Source of the DNA: Brachionus rotundiformis
Lineage: Eukaryota > Rotifera > Eurotatoria > Ploima > Brachionidae
Assembly (NCBI GenBank): GCA_016802295.1
Contig: JAESIW010000138.1
Location: 2,732,539-2,796,538, forward strand
Direction of reading: 5' to 3'
DNA: 64,000 nt
The first letter of the stretch is position 1; each line of letters starts with the position of its first letter. The translations under genes and the position numbers were made by a program. This document shows, piece after piece, positions 47,790 to 60,701 of this stretch. A model generated the notes under the pieces. It saw only the letters and a program-made list of their open reading frames with translations. It made no database searches and had not been told where the DNA came from.

Positions 47790-50096
47790 ATGGAGATTAT
47801 TCCTTTTAAAGGACAAATATTTGAAGAAATCTTAGCTGAACATGACGAAGAAAATCTGTTCACCGATCCGTATTTTCCGGCTGATAACCAATCTCTTTAT
47901 TTCTCCAGGCGTCCGCCACCTGGCATTGTCTGGAGACGTCCAAAAGTTAGATTTTTTGAAATAAAATTCTTTTTTTATTCAAAAATTTAAGGAAGTGAGA
48001 GATGATGCAGAATTTGTGGTTGATGACTTTAAAAGATGTGATATGGATCAAGGTTCTATTGGAAATTGCTGGTTTATTGCGGGTTTTTTCTATCTCTTTT
48101 TCTTTGTTATTTGATATAAAAATGATCATATAGGTGTTGTTGGTATAATGCAGTCAGAGACATTGTTTGCTCAAGTAGTGCCAGCCGAACAAAGCTTTAC
48201 TGAAAATTATGTCGGAGCATTTCATTTTAGATTCTGGCTATATGGCAATTGGGTTGATGTAGTTATTGATGACAGATTACCATTTTGGTCAACTGGTGAA
48301 TTAGTTTATGCTAACAATAAGCAACAGCCAAATGAGTTCTGGACAGCTTTGTTGGTATATTCCAAAAAAAAAAATTAAATATCTCTTGATTAAATCTAAA
48401 TAAGGAAAAAGCTTATGCCAAATTGAATGGATGTTATGAAGCTTTAGAAGCTGGTCAAACTGTAAGCTTAATAAAAAATCATTATAATAAGGAATTATTA
48501 AAATAATTCTTTAAAAAGACTGATGCTTTAATTGATATGTCAGGTAAAATTTTTCAAACTCTTTTTTCAAAAGTATATGGGTACATTGAAGGAGGACTTG
48601 AGGAATCCTTTGACCTAACTAAGCTCAATTCGTCAACAAATTTATGGACCATTCTTTACCAAGCCTACAGAAGAAACTCAATCATGGGCTGCAGCATAAT
48701 TGTGATTTTTTAAAAAGAATTTAACTTGGAAAGTTATTTAATGAATTATTCTTAGGCTGATTCAAGTGTAAGGGAGGCCAGATTATCTAATGGTCTTGTT
48801 CGAGGCCATGCTTATACTATTACCAAATTGGTGACTTTAGAAAATGATGACGGACTTTTTAGACTTTTAAGGTATTTTAAAGTGCATTAATCGTATAATT
48901 AATTTATTTTCTATTTTAGGATTCGAAATCCTTGGTAAATGTTTTAATTAATTTTTTGTTTCGGTTGAATAAATTAGGTTTTTAGGGGAAACGAAGTCGA
49001 ATGGAGAGGAGCTTGGTCTGATAAGTAAATTTTATTTATTGCCTATTAGAAAATATCTATAAAATTTTTAAAGCTCAAGAGAATGGAGATTATTTGATGA
49101 TGATACAAAAGAAGAACTTGGACTCATCAAAGATCATGACGGCGAATTTTGGTATATTAAAATAAATTAAAATATTTTTTCTTATTCTATCTTTCCAATC
49201 TATTTTAGGATGTCTTATGAAGATTTTTTGAAAAATTGGCATACAGTCCAAATATGTCACTTGTCAGTAGACACATTTAGCGAAGAAATCGAAAAAGCTA
49301 ATGATGTATAATTAATAATTTGATTTATAAAAAAATTAATCTTATTAAAGATTGGAGCAATGTCATGGCGAAAATTGGCAATGGATAGCGACATGTCTTG
49401 GAAGTGCATTATCCACCACTCTGAATGGGTTACAGGAAGAACAGCAGGTGGTTGTGGACAATATAACCAGGCCAAATTTTGGACGAATCCACAATTTTTG
49501 ATTCAAGTTTCGGATGTCGACCAGGACGATAATGAAAATTTGGCAACTGTTGTCATTGCTTTAATGCAAAAAGATTGTCGTTTAAAAAGAATTAAAGAAA
49601 ATTGTGATTCGGCAGAAGAATTTATCCAATTTAAACTTTTTAAAGTAGAAATTAAATTGATTATAAATTAAAAAATTTTAATTTCTTCTAGATAAGAGAT
49701 CATGTACCGATTGATGAGTCAAAAACAACAGGTCTCAAACTTTACTCAAATCAGCTAGAGAAAATTGCAGCATCTGGTCCATACATAAATTCTAGAGAGG
49801 TTACCAAGAGATTCCGAATAGAGCCTGGAAATTATCTAATAATACCAAGTACATATGATCCAGATCGAGATTGTGAATTCATGTTGAGAATTTTCACTGA
49901 AGAAACTATCGAAGCTAGTTCATTGGAACAAAATAAAGAAGAAGAGTTGACTGAGGAAGAATCTTTTTTTGAGCTAGATGACACAGACACAATATTTAGT
50001 AGCTGGGACAATTTTTTCAAAGCAGCAAACAGCGACGAAGCCATAGAATCTGATCAGAATAATCAAACAGTTCAAGAAGCTTGTGATATTATGTAA
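47790..50096 (+). CDS. Calpain 1 of tandem pair (CysPc + C2-like domain, no EF hands)
   Basis: Calpains are calcium-dependent intracellular cysteine proteases. Thirteen exons: 47790-47945, 47992-48082, 48134-48354, 48405-48461, 48519-48543, 48592-48701, 48756-48871, 48920-48934, 48986-49024, 49074-49151, 49209-49305, 49351-49644, 49692-50096; 567 aa. Catalytic triad intact: Cys in DQGSIGNCWFIAG, His in GLVRGHAYTITK, Asn in RIRNPWGNEVEW. Further marks: LFTDPYFPAD, FHFRFWLYGNWVDVVIDDRLPFW, then the C2-like domain with WTNPQFLIQVSDVD and VALMQKD-like VIALMQKDCR and RFRIEPGNYLIIPSTYDP. About 65 acidic residues follow instead of a penta-EF domain, so this is an atypical calpain. Intron 48702 begins GTGATT. 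One exon (48920-48934) is only 15 nt. Confidence 0.94.
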
Positions 50097-50587
50097 ACTA
50101 GATAGTTAAGCCATATTTAGAGATTGTTTTTTTACTAATTCAATTTAGTTTATTTAGTTAAGATTTCTAGGATAAATAGAACTTAATTATTTTTAAATAA
50201 ATTATTTCAATTCAAAGTTATGTAATTTAATCTTTTATTTTTGAATTTCTTTAATTTAGAGATTTTTTTTGAGGCAAATAATTGGACCTAATTTTGGAAT
50301 AGCTTTTTAAAAGCCTTTAATTAATTTTATTTAATTCACCTTTATAGGTAGACTAAAGAGTTTAATCAATCTTTTCTAAGCTATAAAATAATTGATGTAA
50401 CGCAAAAATTTAAATGATGAATTTTATTAAAATTTATTCATATAAAAAGTGCCGTCAAATTTTTAAACATAACTGAAAATTTATTGGTGCCGACGCCATT
50501 TTAAAAATCTTTCTTCTCATATTTATTCCCCAGCTTAATGATCAAATATTTTATATTCATTCATTTATTTAGATTGATAAGTAGAAA
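50097..50587. other. Spacer between the two calpains
   Basis: 0.49 kb AT-rich spacer. AATTTATTGGTGCCGACGCCATTTT-like sequence near 50480 echoes GGTATCGACGCTATTTTT near 47267, in the same position upstream of calpain 1; a possible duplicated upstream element. Confidence 0.45.
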
Positions 50588-53180
50588 ATGAGTTTTTCTA
50601 AGGTGAGTAATTAAGTCTTTAATCTAATGCAAATATATTCATTTTTTATTAAAATTTTTTAAAAGTTAAAAAATTAAATTCATTGATAAAAATTACTGAT
50701 ATTTTAGAAATTAAAACTAATTTAATTTTTAAGGGTGAAATTCGGCCTTTTAAAGACCAAGTGTTTGATGAGCTTAAGTATCAGTACGATGAATCAAATT
50801 TATTCGAAGATCCTTATTTTCCTGCTGATAGCAGTTCATTATATTTTACCCAAATGCCCCCACAAGGTAATTCTTATTTACTAAGATACAAAATATAGTT
50901 TACAAAAATCAATTTAAGGAGTTATGTGGTGCAGACCAAAAGAAATTAACCAAGATGCTGAATTTGTATCTGCTGGATTCGGCCGATGTGATATGGATCA
51001 AGGATATTTAGGAAATTGCTGGTTTATAGCAGGATGCGTTGGAATAATGCAATGTCCAAAGCTGTTTGCAAAAGTTGTTCCAGATGATCAAGGATTTGGC
51101 GAAGGATACGCCGGAATATTTCATTTTAGATTTTGGCTTTATGGTGAATGGGTTGATGTTGTAATTGATGACCGTCTTCCATTTTGGCCAGACGGAAAAT
51201 TAGTATTTAGCTCAAATAGAGATGAGCCTAATGAATATTGGTCATCACTACTTGTAATGTAAAAATTAACTCTTTCAATTAGATAACTGATTTTTTTTAA
51301 TAAGGAAAAAGCCTATGCCAAGTAAAAGTGTACTTTTCAAAAAGATTTTTGATTTCAGTTTAATTTAGGGTTTATGGATCTTATGAAAGCTTAGATGCTG
51401 GTCAAACATATGATGCTTTGGTCGATATGACTGGTGGAGTCCAAGAACAAGTTGATTTAAAGAAATTATCTTATAGCGAAATATCAAACTTGTGGAATGT
51501 TATTTCTAAAAGCTTTAAAAATAATTCTATAATGGGATGTAGTATAAACGTAAGTGATAGTATATTTTAAGTTAAATATTTTAATTGCCAATTTTATTCA
51601 ACTTGGTGATATGAATGATTTTGAGCTGATTGATCTTTTCTTTTATAATTAAAATTCCTAATTTTTATAAAATTATTAATTATTTACTCAGAAATATGAT
51701 ATTATGAAAACTTTTGAAATTAAAGCTATTTTTTTTATTTTTAGGCTGATCCAAATATTAGAGAAGCAAAATTGTCAAGTGGCTTGGTTAGAGGACGTAA
51801 TAATCATAAAATTAAAACTATATTTAACTATTTATAATAAATTGTTTTTTATATAGATGCTTATACAATAACCAAAGTTGAAGAATATGACGGAAATAAA
51901 TTATTGAGGTTTGATTTTAATTAAATAAGATTAGAAATAAAAAATAAACAAATCTGTTCTAAAAAAGAATAAGAAATCCTTGGGGAAATGAAGTTGAATG
52001 GAATGGTGCCTGGTCAGATAAGTAAGTTAAACTTAAATGAGTTATTAATTGAAAAAGTGTTATTTATTTTAAAAAAATATAGTTCACCTGAATGGGAATC
52101 ATTGAGTGAGAGTGATCGTTTAGATGCTGGTTTGATTAAAGTTTTTGATGGTGAATTCTGGATGAGTTTTGATGACTTTACACAACATTGGGATTCACTT
52201 CAGATTTGTCACATGACTCCAGAAAGTTTTAGCGAGCAGCTATTAGAAACTGATAATGATAGCAATTTAGAATGGCATTGTTCATATTTTCAATCCGAAT
52301 GGATTATAGGACAAAATGCTGGAGGCTGTGGAAATGGAGATTCAGGTATTTAAGACTAACATAATCAAGTTCAATTAATTTTTTCTCCAATTTTAGCCAA
52401 ATTCTGGACTAATCCACAGTTTTTGATTCAGCTAAGTGATGTTGACAATGACGATAATGAAGATAAAGTGACAGTTGTGATCGCTCTGATGCAAAAAGAT
52501 ACTCGTTTAAGGCGTTTTTTACAGAAATCTTCGGAGTCTCAAGAAGAATTCATTCAATTCAAGCTTTTTAGAATCAAAGAAGATGTTGATATAGATGATG
52601 TAAAAAGCAACAATACTATGCTGTATGCCACGCAGTTGGAACGTATTGGGGCATCTGGGCCGTATATTAATTCAAGAGAAGTAACAAAAAGATTTAGAGT
52701 TGATCCAGGAAATTATTTAATAATACCCAGTACTTATGAATATGATAAAAGCTGTGAATTTATGATTAGAGTGTTTACTCAAAGAGAAATAGAATCGGGG
52801 TAAATATTTATTTTTAAAGATTTATTTCAATTTTAATTTTTATTCTAAATAGATCTCTAGATGAGAAGAAAGATGATTTGGATCCAGAAGATAATCATTT
52901 AGACGATATACCGGAAGACATGACATTTAAGCATTGGAAGAGTCTCATTAATCCAAAAATTGTGAGACACTTACAGGCCTTGTATAAAGTTGGAAAAGAT
53001 GTTATCTCGGTAAAAGACGGTAAAATTGGTGTAAATGTTGGAAATATTGGAAAATTACTCCAAGATGAAGATGGAAACATAAATTTAAATAGTATTCAAG
53101 GTGCTATTGGAAACGCTCACAATGCTTTTAAAGATTTTCAGAGTGAATTCTCGAAATTTTCATCTTTTTTTAGAAAATAA
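50588..53180 (+). CDS. Calpain 2 of tandem pair, with novel-looking C-terminal extension
   Basis: Eleven exons: 50588-50602, 50734-50866, 50919-51253, 51305-51321, 51369-51549, 51745-51796, 51857-51908, 51968-52021, 52083-52345, 52397-52799, 52853-53180; 610 aa. The first exon (MSFSK) is 15 nt and is inferred from the frame and a good GTGAGT donor. Catalytic Cys lies in DQGYLGNCWFIAG, His in LVRG|HAYTITK (its CAT codon is split by intron 51797-51856), and Asn in IRNPWGNEVEW. The C2-like domain has FWTNPQFLIQLSDVDNDDNED and RFRVDPGNYLIIPSTYE. After it come about 110 residues (SLDEKKDD... to FFRK) without EF hands, containing a repeated Gly/Asn/Ile pattern (KIGVNVGNIGKLL, SIQGAIGNAHNAF). Close paralogue of calpain 1, but several introns differ (one at 51322-51368 splits AK|VYGSY). 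Confidence 0.93.
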
Positions 53181-54363
53181 CTTTTGATTATCTACTATTT
53201 TATACGTTTATAGATTTTTTTAATTTAATAGGTATTTTAAATTAGTTAGGAAATAAAAACTAATTAAAAAAGCTAAAAAATAAAGTTCTATTATTTGAAT
53301 TTTTATTTTTAAATCATTCTTAATTTATCCTTAATTTAAACAGATATCATTACACTAAAAAATAATCTCAATCAATAAGAATACTTTTCATGTTCTAAAA
53401 AGCTATAATCATGACTCATTTTGATCACTTTCAACAAAAAATAACATAAATAAAATCCATCTTTAATTTTTTCAAAAACATTTTGAGATTTTATATAAAT
53501 AAAACGAGCAAATAAGTCAAGAAATTAAAGCCATAGAGTTTTTTAAAAGTTTTCACCGGAAAGTAATTACTTATTTACATATGAATGTTTCATCATATAA
53601 TTTCTTAGTCCCAAAGGATAAAAACTATTTATTTATCTCTGGAATCAATGTTTTTTAAACCTCAAAAAAATTTCGTAGATAAAAAATTTAATATAAAAAA
53701 ACAAAATTTTGATAGCACAGCAGTCAGAATTTCCTGCACTTAATTATATTGAAATTTTCAAATATTTGAATTAATCATAGCAAATAAGATAATATTTGTT
53801 GATAATTATTTTAGTGTTTTTAACAATCATAAAATATGTTTAATTTTTTTAAATTTTTTACTTATCTTTTTTAAATTTATTATTGCATATTTTTGAGTTT
53901 AAGAAGTTTTTATTTCATGTTGTTACTGGCACAAAATTAAACATATTAATATATTTAAATTAAATTTATTAAAGAATCCGAAAAATTTTAAATTAAGTAC
54001 GATTAGAAAAAAATCGAAACTAGGTAAAAAATATATCATTAATTTTTTGATAAAATATTTTTTAAAAAATAATTAAATAACAAAAAACTTGATGTTCCAA
54101 CCTGTGGGTCTTTTTGATATTATTACAAAATTCCGAGGAAAAAACAACGATTAAAATCTGTATAAAAATTGCAATTATTTAATTGTTGAACATATCTTTA
54201 AAACACTAATTTAAAAAAAAAACACTTAGTCTCTTAATATTCAGACTCAATAGAGATGTCTTCTTTGGCTAGAGGAACAAGATAATAGATGATTGGGCTC
54301 ATTAAATTTATCAAATCTACACAGAAAAAATATAAACTTGAAAAGATATATACAATAAAAAGT
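53181..54363. other. Convergent spacer, calpain 2 and Trio 3' ends
   Basis: 1.2 kb between stop codons facing each other. AT-rich; no gene or repeat recognised. The Trio 3' UTR (minus) must begin at 54363. Confidence 0.5.
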
Positions 54364-57300
54364 TCAGCTAGTTGTGCTTTGAAATCCGATCACATGTCCT
54401 GGTATCCAACCCTCTGCAGCCGGTTGCTGTTCATTTGCTTCTCGGTAAACTAAAAACCTATTATGCATATTAGCTGTTATGATTTGAACGGTATCGCCCT
54501 TTTGAAGAGTTATTTCATCTTCGGTAATAGCTGTATAAGAATTGACCACTTTAGCCGTGCTTGGTATGACTAAACCAGTGGAACCATTTGGTGAATTAGC
54601 GCTTGAGCCCTTTTTTTCAAGGCTTAGTTGTTGACTAAACTCATTATTCATTTTGACCATGTCATCATTAACCGGCGCAGATTGTGCCGATTTTGACTGA
54701 AAATTGGTTTTGGGAGATACCACGGACTGGTTTGGCGAAGCGCTTGACGAACTGGAAGAAGATCGATTTTGAAAACCAGACGATGCAAAGCTAAAAGTTG
54801 ACTTGAAGAAATCGTTCACTGTGCTTGTAATACTGTGGTGTTCTTTGTGATTGCCATGAAAATTATGTGTGCCACTAGAACCAGGACTACTAAGGCCACT
54901 TTTATGCATTGCCAATTGAGGATGCTGCAAATCGCGTAGAAATCTATTTTGCATATCTAATAAGTCTTCTAGATGGTGAATCCAATTGTTGTACTTGGTC
55001 TGGTCCTCACATTGACACATTATTTTGCGATTACTTTCAGGTGTTTTGTCCAGCAAAGTAAATGTGAGTTGTGGGGCGTCTTTTTGCAATTGAAGCTTAT
55101 TTACCTTCATGTCGCATTTAAAAATGTAGCGAGGACTTGTAAATTTTTTGTTAGAACCGATCATTTCACTAAAAATGATAATTTGCTGAAATAAAAATAC
55201 TCTTCTTTCTTTAAGTTTGGACTGTTTGTCAGATTTTTTCGATTGTTTTGGATCATCAGGCTCTTGAACCAACAATGTGTCTTGAAGTAATAAACGACCT
55301 TGCGCTGTAATGCGTCCTTCAAAGCCCTGCAATCGTCCAACGTTCATCATGTCATCAGCATTTTTTGGCACAGTAATCATAATTTCTATAGCTCGGTCAA
55401 TGCTAGAGCAATCTTTTCCTTCTTTTTCCATGTATTTTTTAATTTCCTTGAGCATCAGCTGATACTTCATTATTCTTTGCACTGGTTTGATTAATAAATC
55501 TTGGATAGTCAATTTTTGACCAAGTTTTATGCGAAGTTCTTCGAAAAATGTGTCATATTCGCTTACAATATACTCGGATTTTGGCTTATTTTCGCAGTAC
55601 TTAACATACATTTGAAATCGATTTTCCTTTTAAATTAAAATTTTTCAAATTCTAATTTTTAGATAAAATTTTTATCTTTAGAAAAATAATATTCAATTCT
55701 TTCTTAATAAAATCTAACTTTATTTGTCTTTAAAAAATCATTAAAATCCTTAAAATATTTTTTATGCATTGATTCACTGTAATTGTTTAAAAATTTTTGC
55801 TTTAATTTACGCAAATTTAATTAAAAAATTACTTAAGAATGAAGCACTAAAACACTTTTCTCAAGTGAAATTTAAATTAAGAATATGTTTTATTTTTAGC
55901 TTCTGCTCAATGTTTCAAAATTATTTAAAACTTATTATTCTAATCCAACTGGTACAAATTTATATTCTAAAATAGAATCTTAAAAATAAAAATTCTTTAT
56001 TAATTATTTATTTTTTATGCAAAATATCCTATTGGATGTATTAATTAATAATAAATTTTAATATATTTTTTTATTAAAAGTTTTATAATTTTAATCACAT
56101 GTAAATTAAGATTAAAATTATCTATATGATTAATGATAAATATTCTATTAATAAATCAATCTCTTTAGCGAAAAAAATAACTAAATTTTTAGTTTTAATT
56201 AACTTACATATTTTACAAACAATTTTCCAATATAACTGCTTTCCTCGGTCAAACACTTTTCCAATTCTGGACTGAATGTACTGTAAAAAAGTTAAAAAAT
56301 TTTTAAATAAAAATATTTAAAAAAACCTCTTGTGCCATTCGTATATTTGTTGAATGTTTCCAAAGACTATTTTGTCTTTTCCTCCTTCCATATCCTGAGG
56401 CATGGGCACTTCGTTTCGTTTAAGTCCCTCCATATATTTCTAAACAAAATTGTTTGATTAATTTTTTCCAAAGTTTTTCCAAATTAAATTATTTTTACCT
56501 CTATTAAAATGGCTAAATCGTTCACATAATCTCTTTCGGTGCTTAGTAATTCATTAATAGCATACCTTAAAAGCAAATTGAGCAACATTCAGAAAAAAAG
56601 TCTCCAAATTACATTAATTTAGTCTCTGCCATGTTTGCAGATTTCGAATCTTGATTATCTGTATTGCTTAAATTTGTACAATTATCATCAGATTTTTTAC
56701 TGTTAGCCTTGGAAAAAAAATAAAATAAAATAAATCTTTTTGTTTGACAAGATATTTGTTAGACAAGTTAAACACAAAACAATTTAAAGCTCTACTATAA
56801 CATTTTTAGTACCAGTAGTTTTATTGAAAAAAAGAAATGAAAATTTCAGCTCTAGTTTGCTTTAATTATCGTTTCTTTTTATTTTCGCTGGGAAAAAAAT
56901 CAATAAGTATTTAATTTTAATACAATTAAATGCAAATAATTTATGTAAAAATAAATAGAAAATCAGAAAAAAAGGAGAACGGCATAAGAATGGAAAAAAA
57001 CGGAGAAAGTTTAAAGTCAAAGAATCAGGAAGATAAGATGATCCAAAAGTGTACGATAAATTATATCACATAAATTAGTTCAAAAATTATTGCGATTATT
57101 TTTTAATAAAGTTTTGTTTGTAATTTTTTTCTTTGGAAACTTATTAGATAATGCCGTTTCAATAGAGATAAAATCGGCTTCCAAACTTAATTAAATTTGT
57201 TTCTGAAAAGCTTAAGTTGTTTAAGATGAGTATCTTATGTGCTCTTTTATAATGGAAATAATAAAAAAACTGATAAAATTATTTTCTAATGGAGATGATT

Positions 57301-60300
57301 AATTTAATTCTAATTTTCGCATTCTTTCTCTCCAGTCGAATCTAATTGCAATCATTTTTTCAATTGTTTTAGATACTAATTTTAATTTGAAAAATCAGCT
57401 TAACGAACTGAACATTTTTACTCATTATGTCACAACTGAGGAAAGCTTTTTTTAACAACAAAGCGCTTCTTTACTCATAATTAATCTTGATTATATTAAA
57501 AAAATTCTTATTTCTTTTTTAATTATATTTTCTGATTCTTCACAATTTTAAAATTCCAATAGCTCAAGGTATAAGAAAAATTGTGAAAAATGCCTAATCT
57601 TTCTAGTGATCTAATTCTTGTATATTCCAACAGTTTATCTATTAGAACCATATTTTATATTGATTTTTCAAAGATAATTAAACTACTCAGTCAGACACAA
57701 AAGCATTTAATAGATAGTAAACTCCTAGGTTGTGCCTTGTATAGCGGACTGTAAGAACATGAAAGAATTCTTTGATAAAATCTTCTAATTAGGTATTTCT
57801 AAGAATTGCTGTCATCTTTATTTTTTAAATGTATTTTAGCTTTTATTTTCCAGCAAGATATTAACAGCCAAACAAATTCAATTCTAATAAGAATGCTGAA
57901 AATTAATGCTCATATTGGCACTTGATTTTTCATTTTTCTTAAATTGGGTTATCATATAAGATTTTTAAAGCTTTTCTAAATAATTTAAAACATTTCAAAC
58001 CCTTGAGTCTAATACAACGATTATGTAAAATCGACACATTTATCTATTTTTAAACTTGTTTAAGGAAAAAATACACTGAAAATAATTGGAAATGAATTTA
58101 GAAACAGTAATATAAAAACTGATATAAATTTATTATGATTATGATGAATAGATGAAAAAAAAATTGACAACAAATAAGTTTTTATTGAATAAAATTTAAA
58201 TATTTACCATTTTTGATTGCCATAGCTTGAGTTCCCTTTGGATATCGATTGATTGATTTGGAATTTGTGAAAACGAACTTGTTGTAGTCTATGAATAATA
58301 AAAGAAAATTATATATTAAACAATAACTTTACGGAAATTGAGAATGTTTTTGTTAAAACATAAAATTTATAATAATTTTTTTAAATTTTCAACTATCGAT
58401 TGATTTTAGTTTTTATATCTTCAAAATCCGAAGCATGATCCCACGAGGAAGAGGGTTTTTTTACTTAAATTTTTTTCTGCAAGCCGGCTCAATTAAGCAG
58501 ATAAATTATAGTATAAACGGCGCCTATAATCTTCTATATAGTTCCTTTAGGAATAAATGGCATAATTTTATAACTTAAGGTAATCATGTTGCAATAATTA
58601 TTGATTTTTTAGAATTATGATAAAAAAACAGCGCTGCGTTACACTTTAAGATTTAAAAATAAAAATAATTAACATCCCTTTGTTTGATTTAGATCTTATT
58701 ATTTCAATAATAAATAATCGTTTCCTATCTTTCCAAAGCACCAAGTTAATGCACCGTTCATCAAGATAATCTAAGTTAAATCAGAAAAGATGTTTTGCGT
58801 CTTAGACTTGGTTAAGAACCTTGCCAAAATATGCTTTTTAATTTACAAGATAAGTGAAAGCAGATTTTTATAAACGGATCAATTAATTTTATATCATAAA
58901 AAAGGGAGTAAATGGCAACTTTGTTTCCAAAATTAGCCAAAAACTTAATTTAATTGGAAACACATTTGGCTCAATTAAGAAAAAAATTAAGTCTTTACGA
59001 ATAATCTTAGCTGAAAAGCATTGAAAAAGAAAAAAAAAGATTAAAATCTAAATTTATTTCTCGGGATGCAGAAAGCATTAAAAAATAATGAACCAAGTTA
59101 AAGAAAACTTTTATTAATAGATAAACTTGCTTAATGCGTGTGTAATATAGGAAAAATCAAATAAGAAAATACAACCCCTGGAAGAATCCAAGTAACATAG
59201 GCTAAAATTAAGAAAAAATCGATCTTACTAGCTCGAACGTAAATTAAAATATTTGATCAAATCTTTAAATGGGAATTAAACAAGCCGGTTATCTATTTCT
59301 TGCATGAACGAACACCCTAACATATCTCCGTTAATTTTAAAATATAATGTTGATTTAAAATTAATTATTTCAAATAATAAATGATTATATAATCATGCAA
59401 TGTTAGACTTGGAGTTAGACTTATATTTGATAATTTTACATTTTCGAGGCTTATAATATTCTTGGGAGCTTCACTCAAAGTATAAATGGTAAAACTTAGA
59501 TTTTATTTATTAGCCTTAAGATTACTTTGTGCGGATTCTTATATTATTCAATGAAATAACTAGATAAAAAATTGAAAATTATTTTTAAATGTTAAAGTTT
59601 GATATTTACCTGTTCGGTTTGTTCTTGTTTTAGAACAATCATTGGTGGTGGTATTATCGAGCTATTAATCAAATCATCCTGATCTTCATCTTGAGTTTGA
59701 GTAATCACTTGGTTTGATTGATCTTCGACATTCTGTTGTGTCAATACTTGACTAGTTTGTGCTGTTGATAGAATAGAGCTTCCTGTGAAAATACCCTTTT
59801 ATGGAAAAAAATTAGTATTCCGATCGAATGGATATAGTTTCGATTTCGCGACCTCTTGGTAACTAGGTGCCAGAAATCGAACTTTTTTTCTTCCAAAATA
59901 GATACGCTTATTCGTTCCCTCAACGAAAAAAATTTTTTTGGTCTTGGTCTAACCGGATCACCTTGGCTAAACACTCGCTTTATCTTTTTCATTATTTGTC
60001 TATTCTCTCTCTAAAACTTTTGCTTGCATATAAGCGAGCTAACTTTCAACGTTTATAGAATTTTAAATTATTTAGAACTAATTGAATTTTTTTTATATTT
60101 TTATTATTTTCTATCTTTGTAGCGATCTCGTCAAGTCAAAAAATTTACATAATTTAAATATTTTACCAAGAGTAAGAAAAAATTCTTTGAACAAAAAAAT
60201 CTAGGGTGAAATTACCTGTTCATCTTGTTCATTATCATAGTTATCTTCTTCGTCTTCTTCGTGATTTGTCTCTTCTATTAGCCAATTTTTTATCTTCAAG

Positions 60301-60701
60301 TCTTCGCTATTGCTAAGTACTTTCTTTATTTTTAAACTTTCAATATCCGAATTGGACAATTTGCTTTGGGACACTTTGACCGAAGAGGCTTGACTTGTGA
60401 ATTTGCGGTGAGAAGAGCGCAACCATTTTTTAAAGCTTCCCTTTCGCTTGGCAGCAGCTTTAGCTGCATCTTCTTCTATATTTTGATTGTCATCCGATTT
60501 ATTCTTTGATTTTATGATACTGTTTGGGATCTCTACTTCTAGGTATTGTTTGCCATTACCACCATTTATTTGATCTAGCAACTGCACAAGACTCGAATCA
60601 TTATTCAGTCTTTGAATAATTTGTATGTGTTGTCCTTTGGTCAGTGTAATATTGTCACTTGTAGTAAAGTCTGTAACCACAGTTGAAATTTCATTTGAAG
60701 T
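54364..60701 (-). CDS. TRIO: Trio/Kalirin-type RhoGEF, 3' portion (SH3-DH2-PH2-SH3)
   Basis: Trio activates Rac/RhoG (first DH-PH) and RhoA (second DH-PH). Eight minus-strand exons are seen: 60701-60216, 59795-59610, 58288-58208, 56707-56613, 56565-56499, 56439-56327, 56280-56208, 55626-54364; 787 aa in frame, entering at phase 0. The first carries an SH3-like start (TVVTDFT..DNITLTKGQHIQII). The DH2 domain runs LLSTERDYVNDLAILIEKYMEG, KIVFGNIQQIYEWHK, FSPELEKCL and LTIQDLLIKPVQRIMKYQLMLKEI. PH2 holds NVGRLQGFEGRITAQGRLLLQDT and ERRVFLFQQIIIFSE. After a Ser-rich linker the protein ends with an SH3 (NSYTAITEDEITLQKGDTVQII, AAEGWIPGHVIGF). No Ig or kinase domain follows. The exon at 59795 uses the AG at 59796-59797 (GIFTGSS); the AG 14 bases later breaks the frame. 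Sec14, spectrin and DH1 exons should lie beyond the window. Confidence 0.93.
55627..56207 (-). other. Trio intron, 0.58 kb
   Basis: AT-rich; a plus-strand ORF at 55769-55975 has no family features and is taken as chance. Confidence 0.45.
56708..58207 (-). other. Trio intron, 1.5 kb
   Basis: One of the longest introns of the window. No ORF, repeat or RNA gene recognised. Confidence 0.45.
58289..59609 (-). other. Trio intron, 1.3 kb
   Basis: A GC-richer stretch at about 58430-58570 (CCCACGAGGAAGAGGG, CAAGCCGGCTC, ACGGCGCC) stands out from the AT background and may be an old inserted repeat; CAAGCCGG recurs near 59281. No family recognised. Confidence 0.4.
59800..60060. repeat. GC-richer block in a Trio intron, possible old insertion
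   Basis: Within intron 59796-60215 this block has clearly higher GC than its surroundings and minus-strand stretches that loosely recall RNA polymerase III boxes (TAGCCAAGGTG near 59960, and GGTCGCGAAATCGAAAC near 59855). The boxes are about 110 bases apart, too far for a normal tRNA-type promoter, so SINE origin is only a guess. Confidence 0.3.

Noticed and set aside
59741..59992. 83-codon minus-strand ORF with a basic, Arg-rich start
   Set aside because: It crosses the Trio exon at 59795 in the wrong frame and starts inside the GC-richer intron block; no family match recognised.
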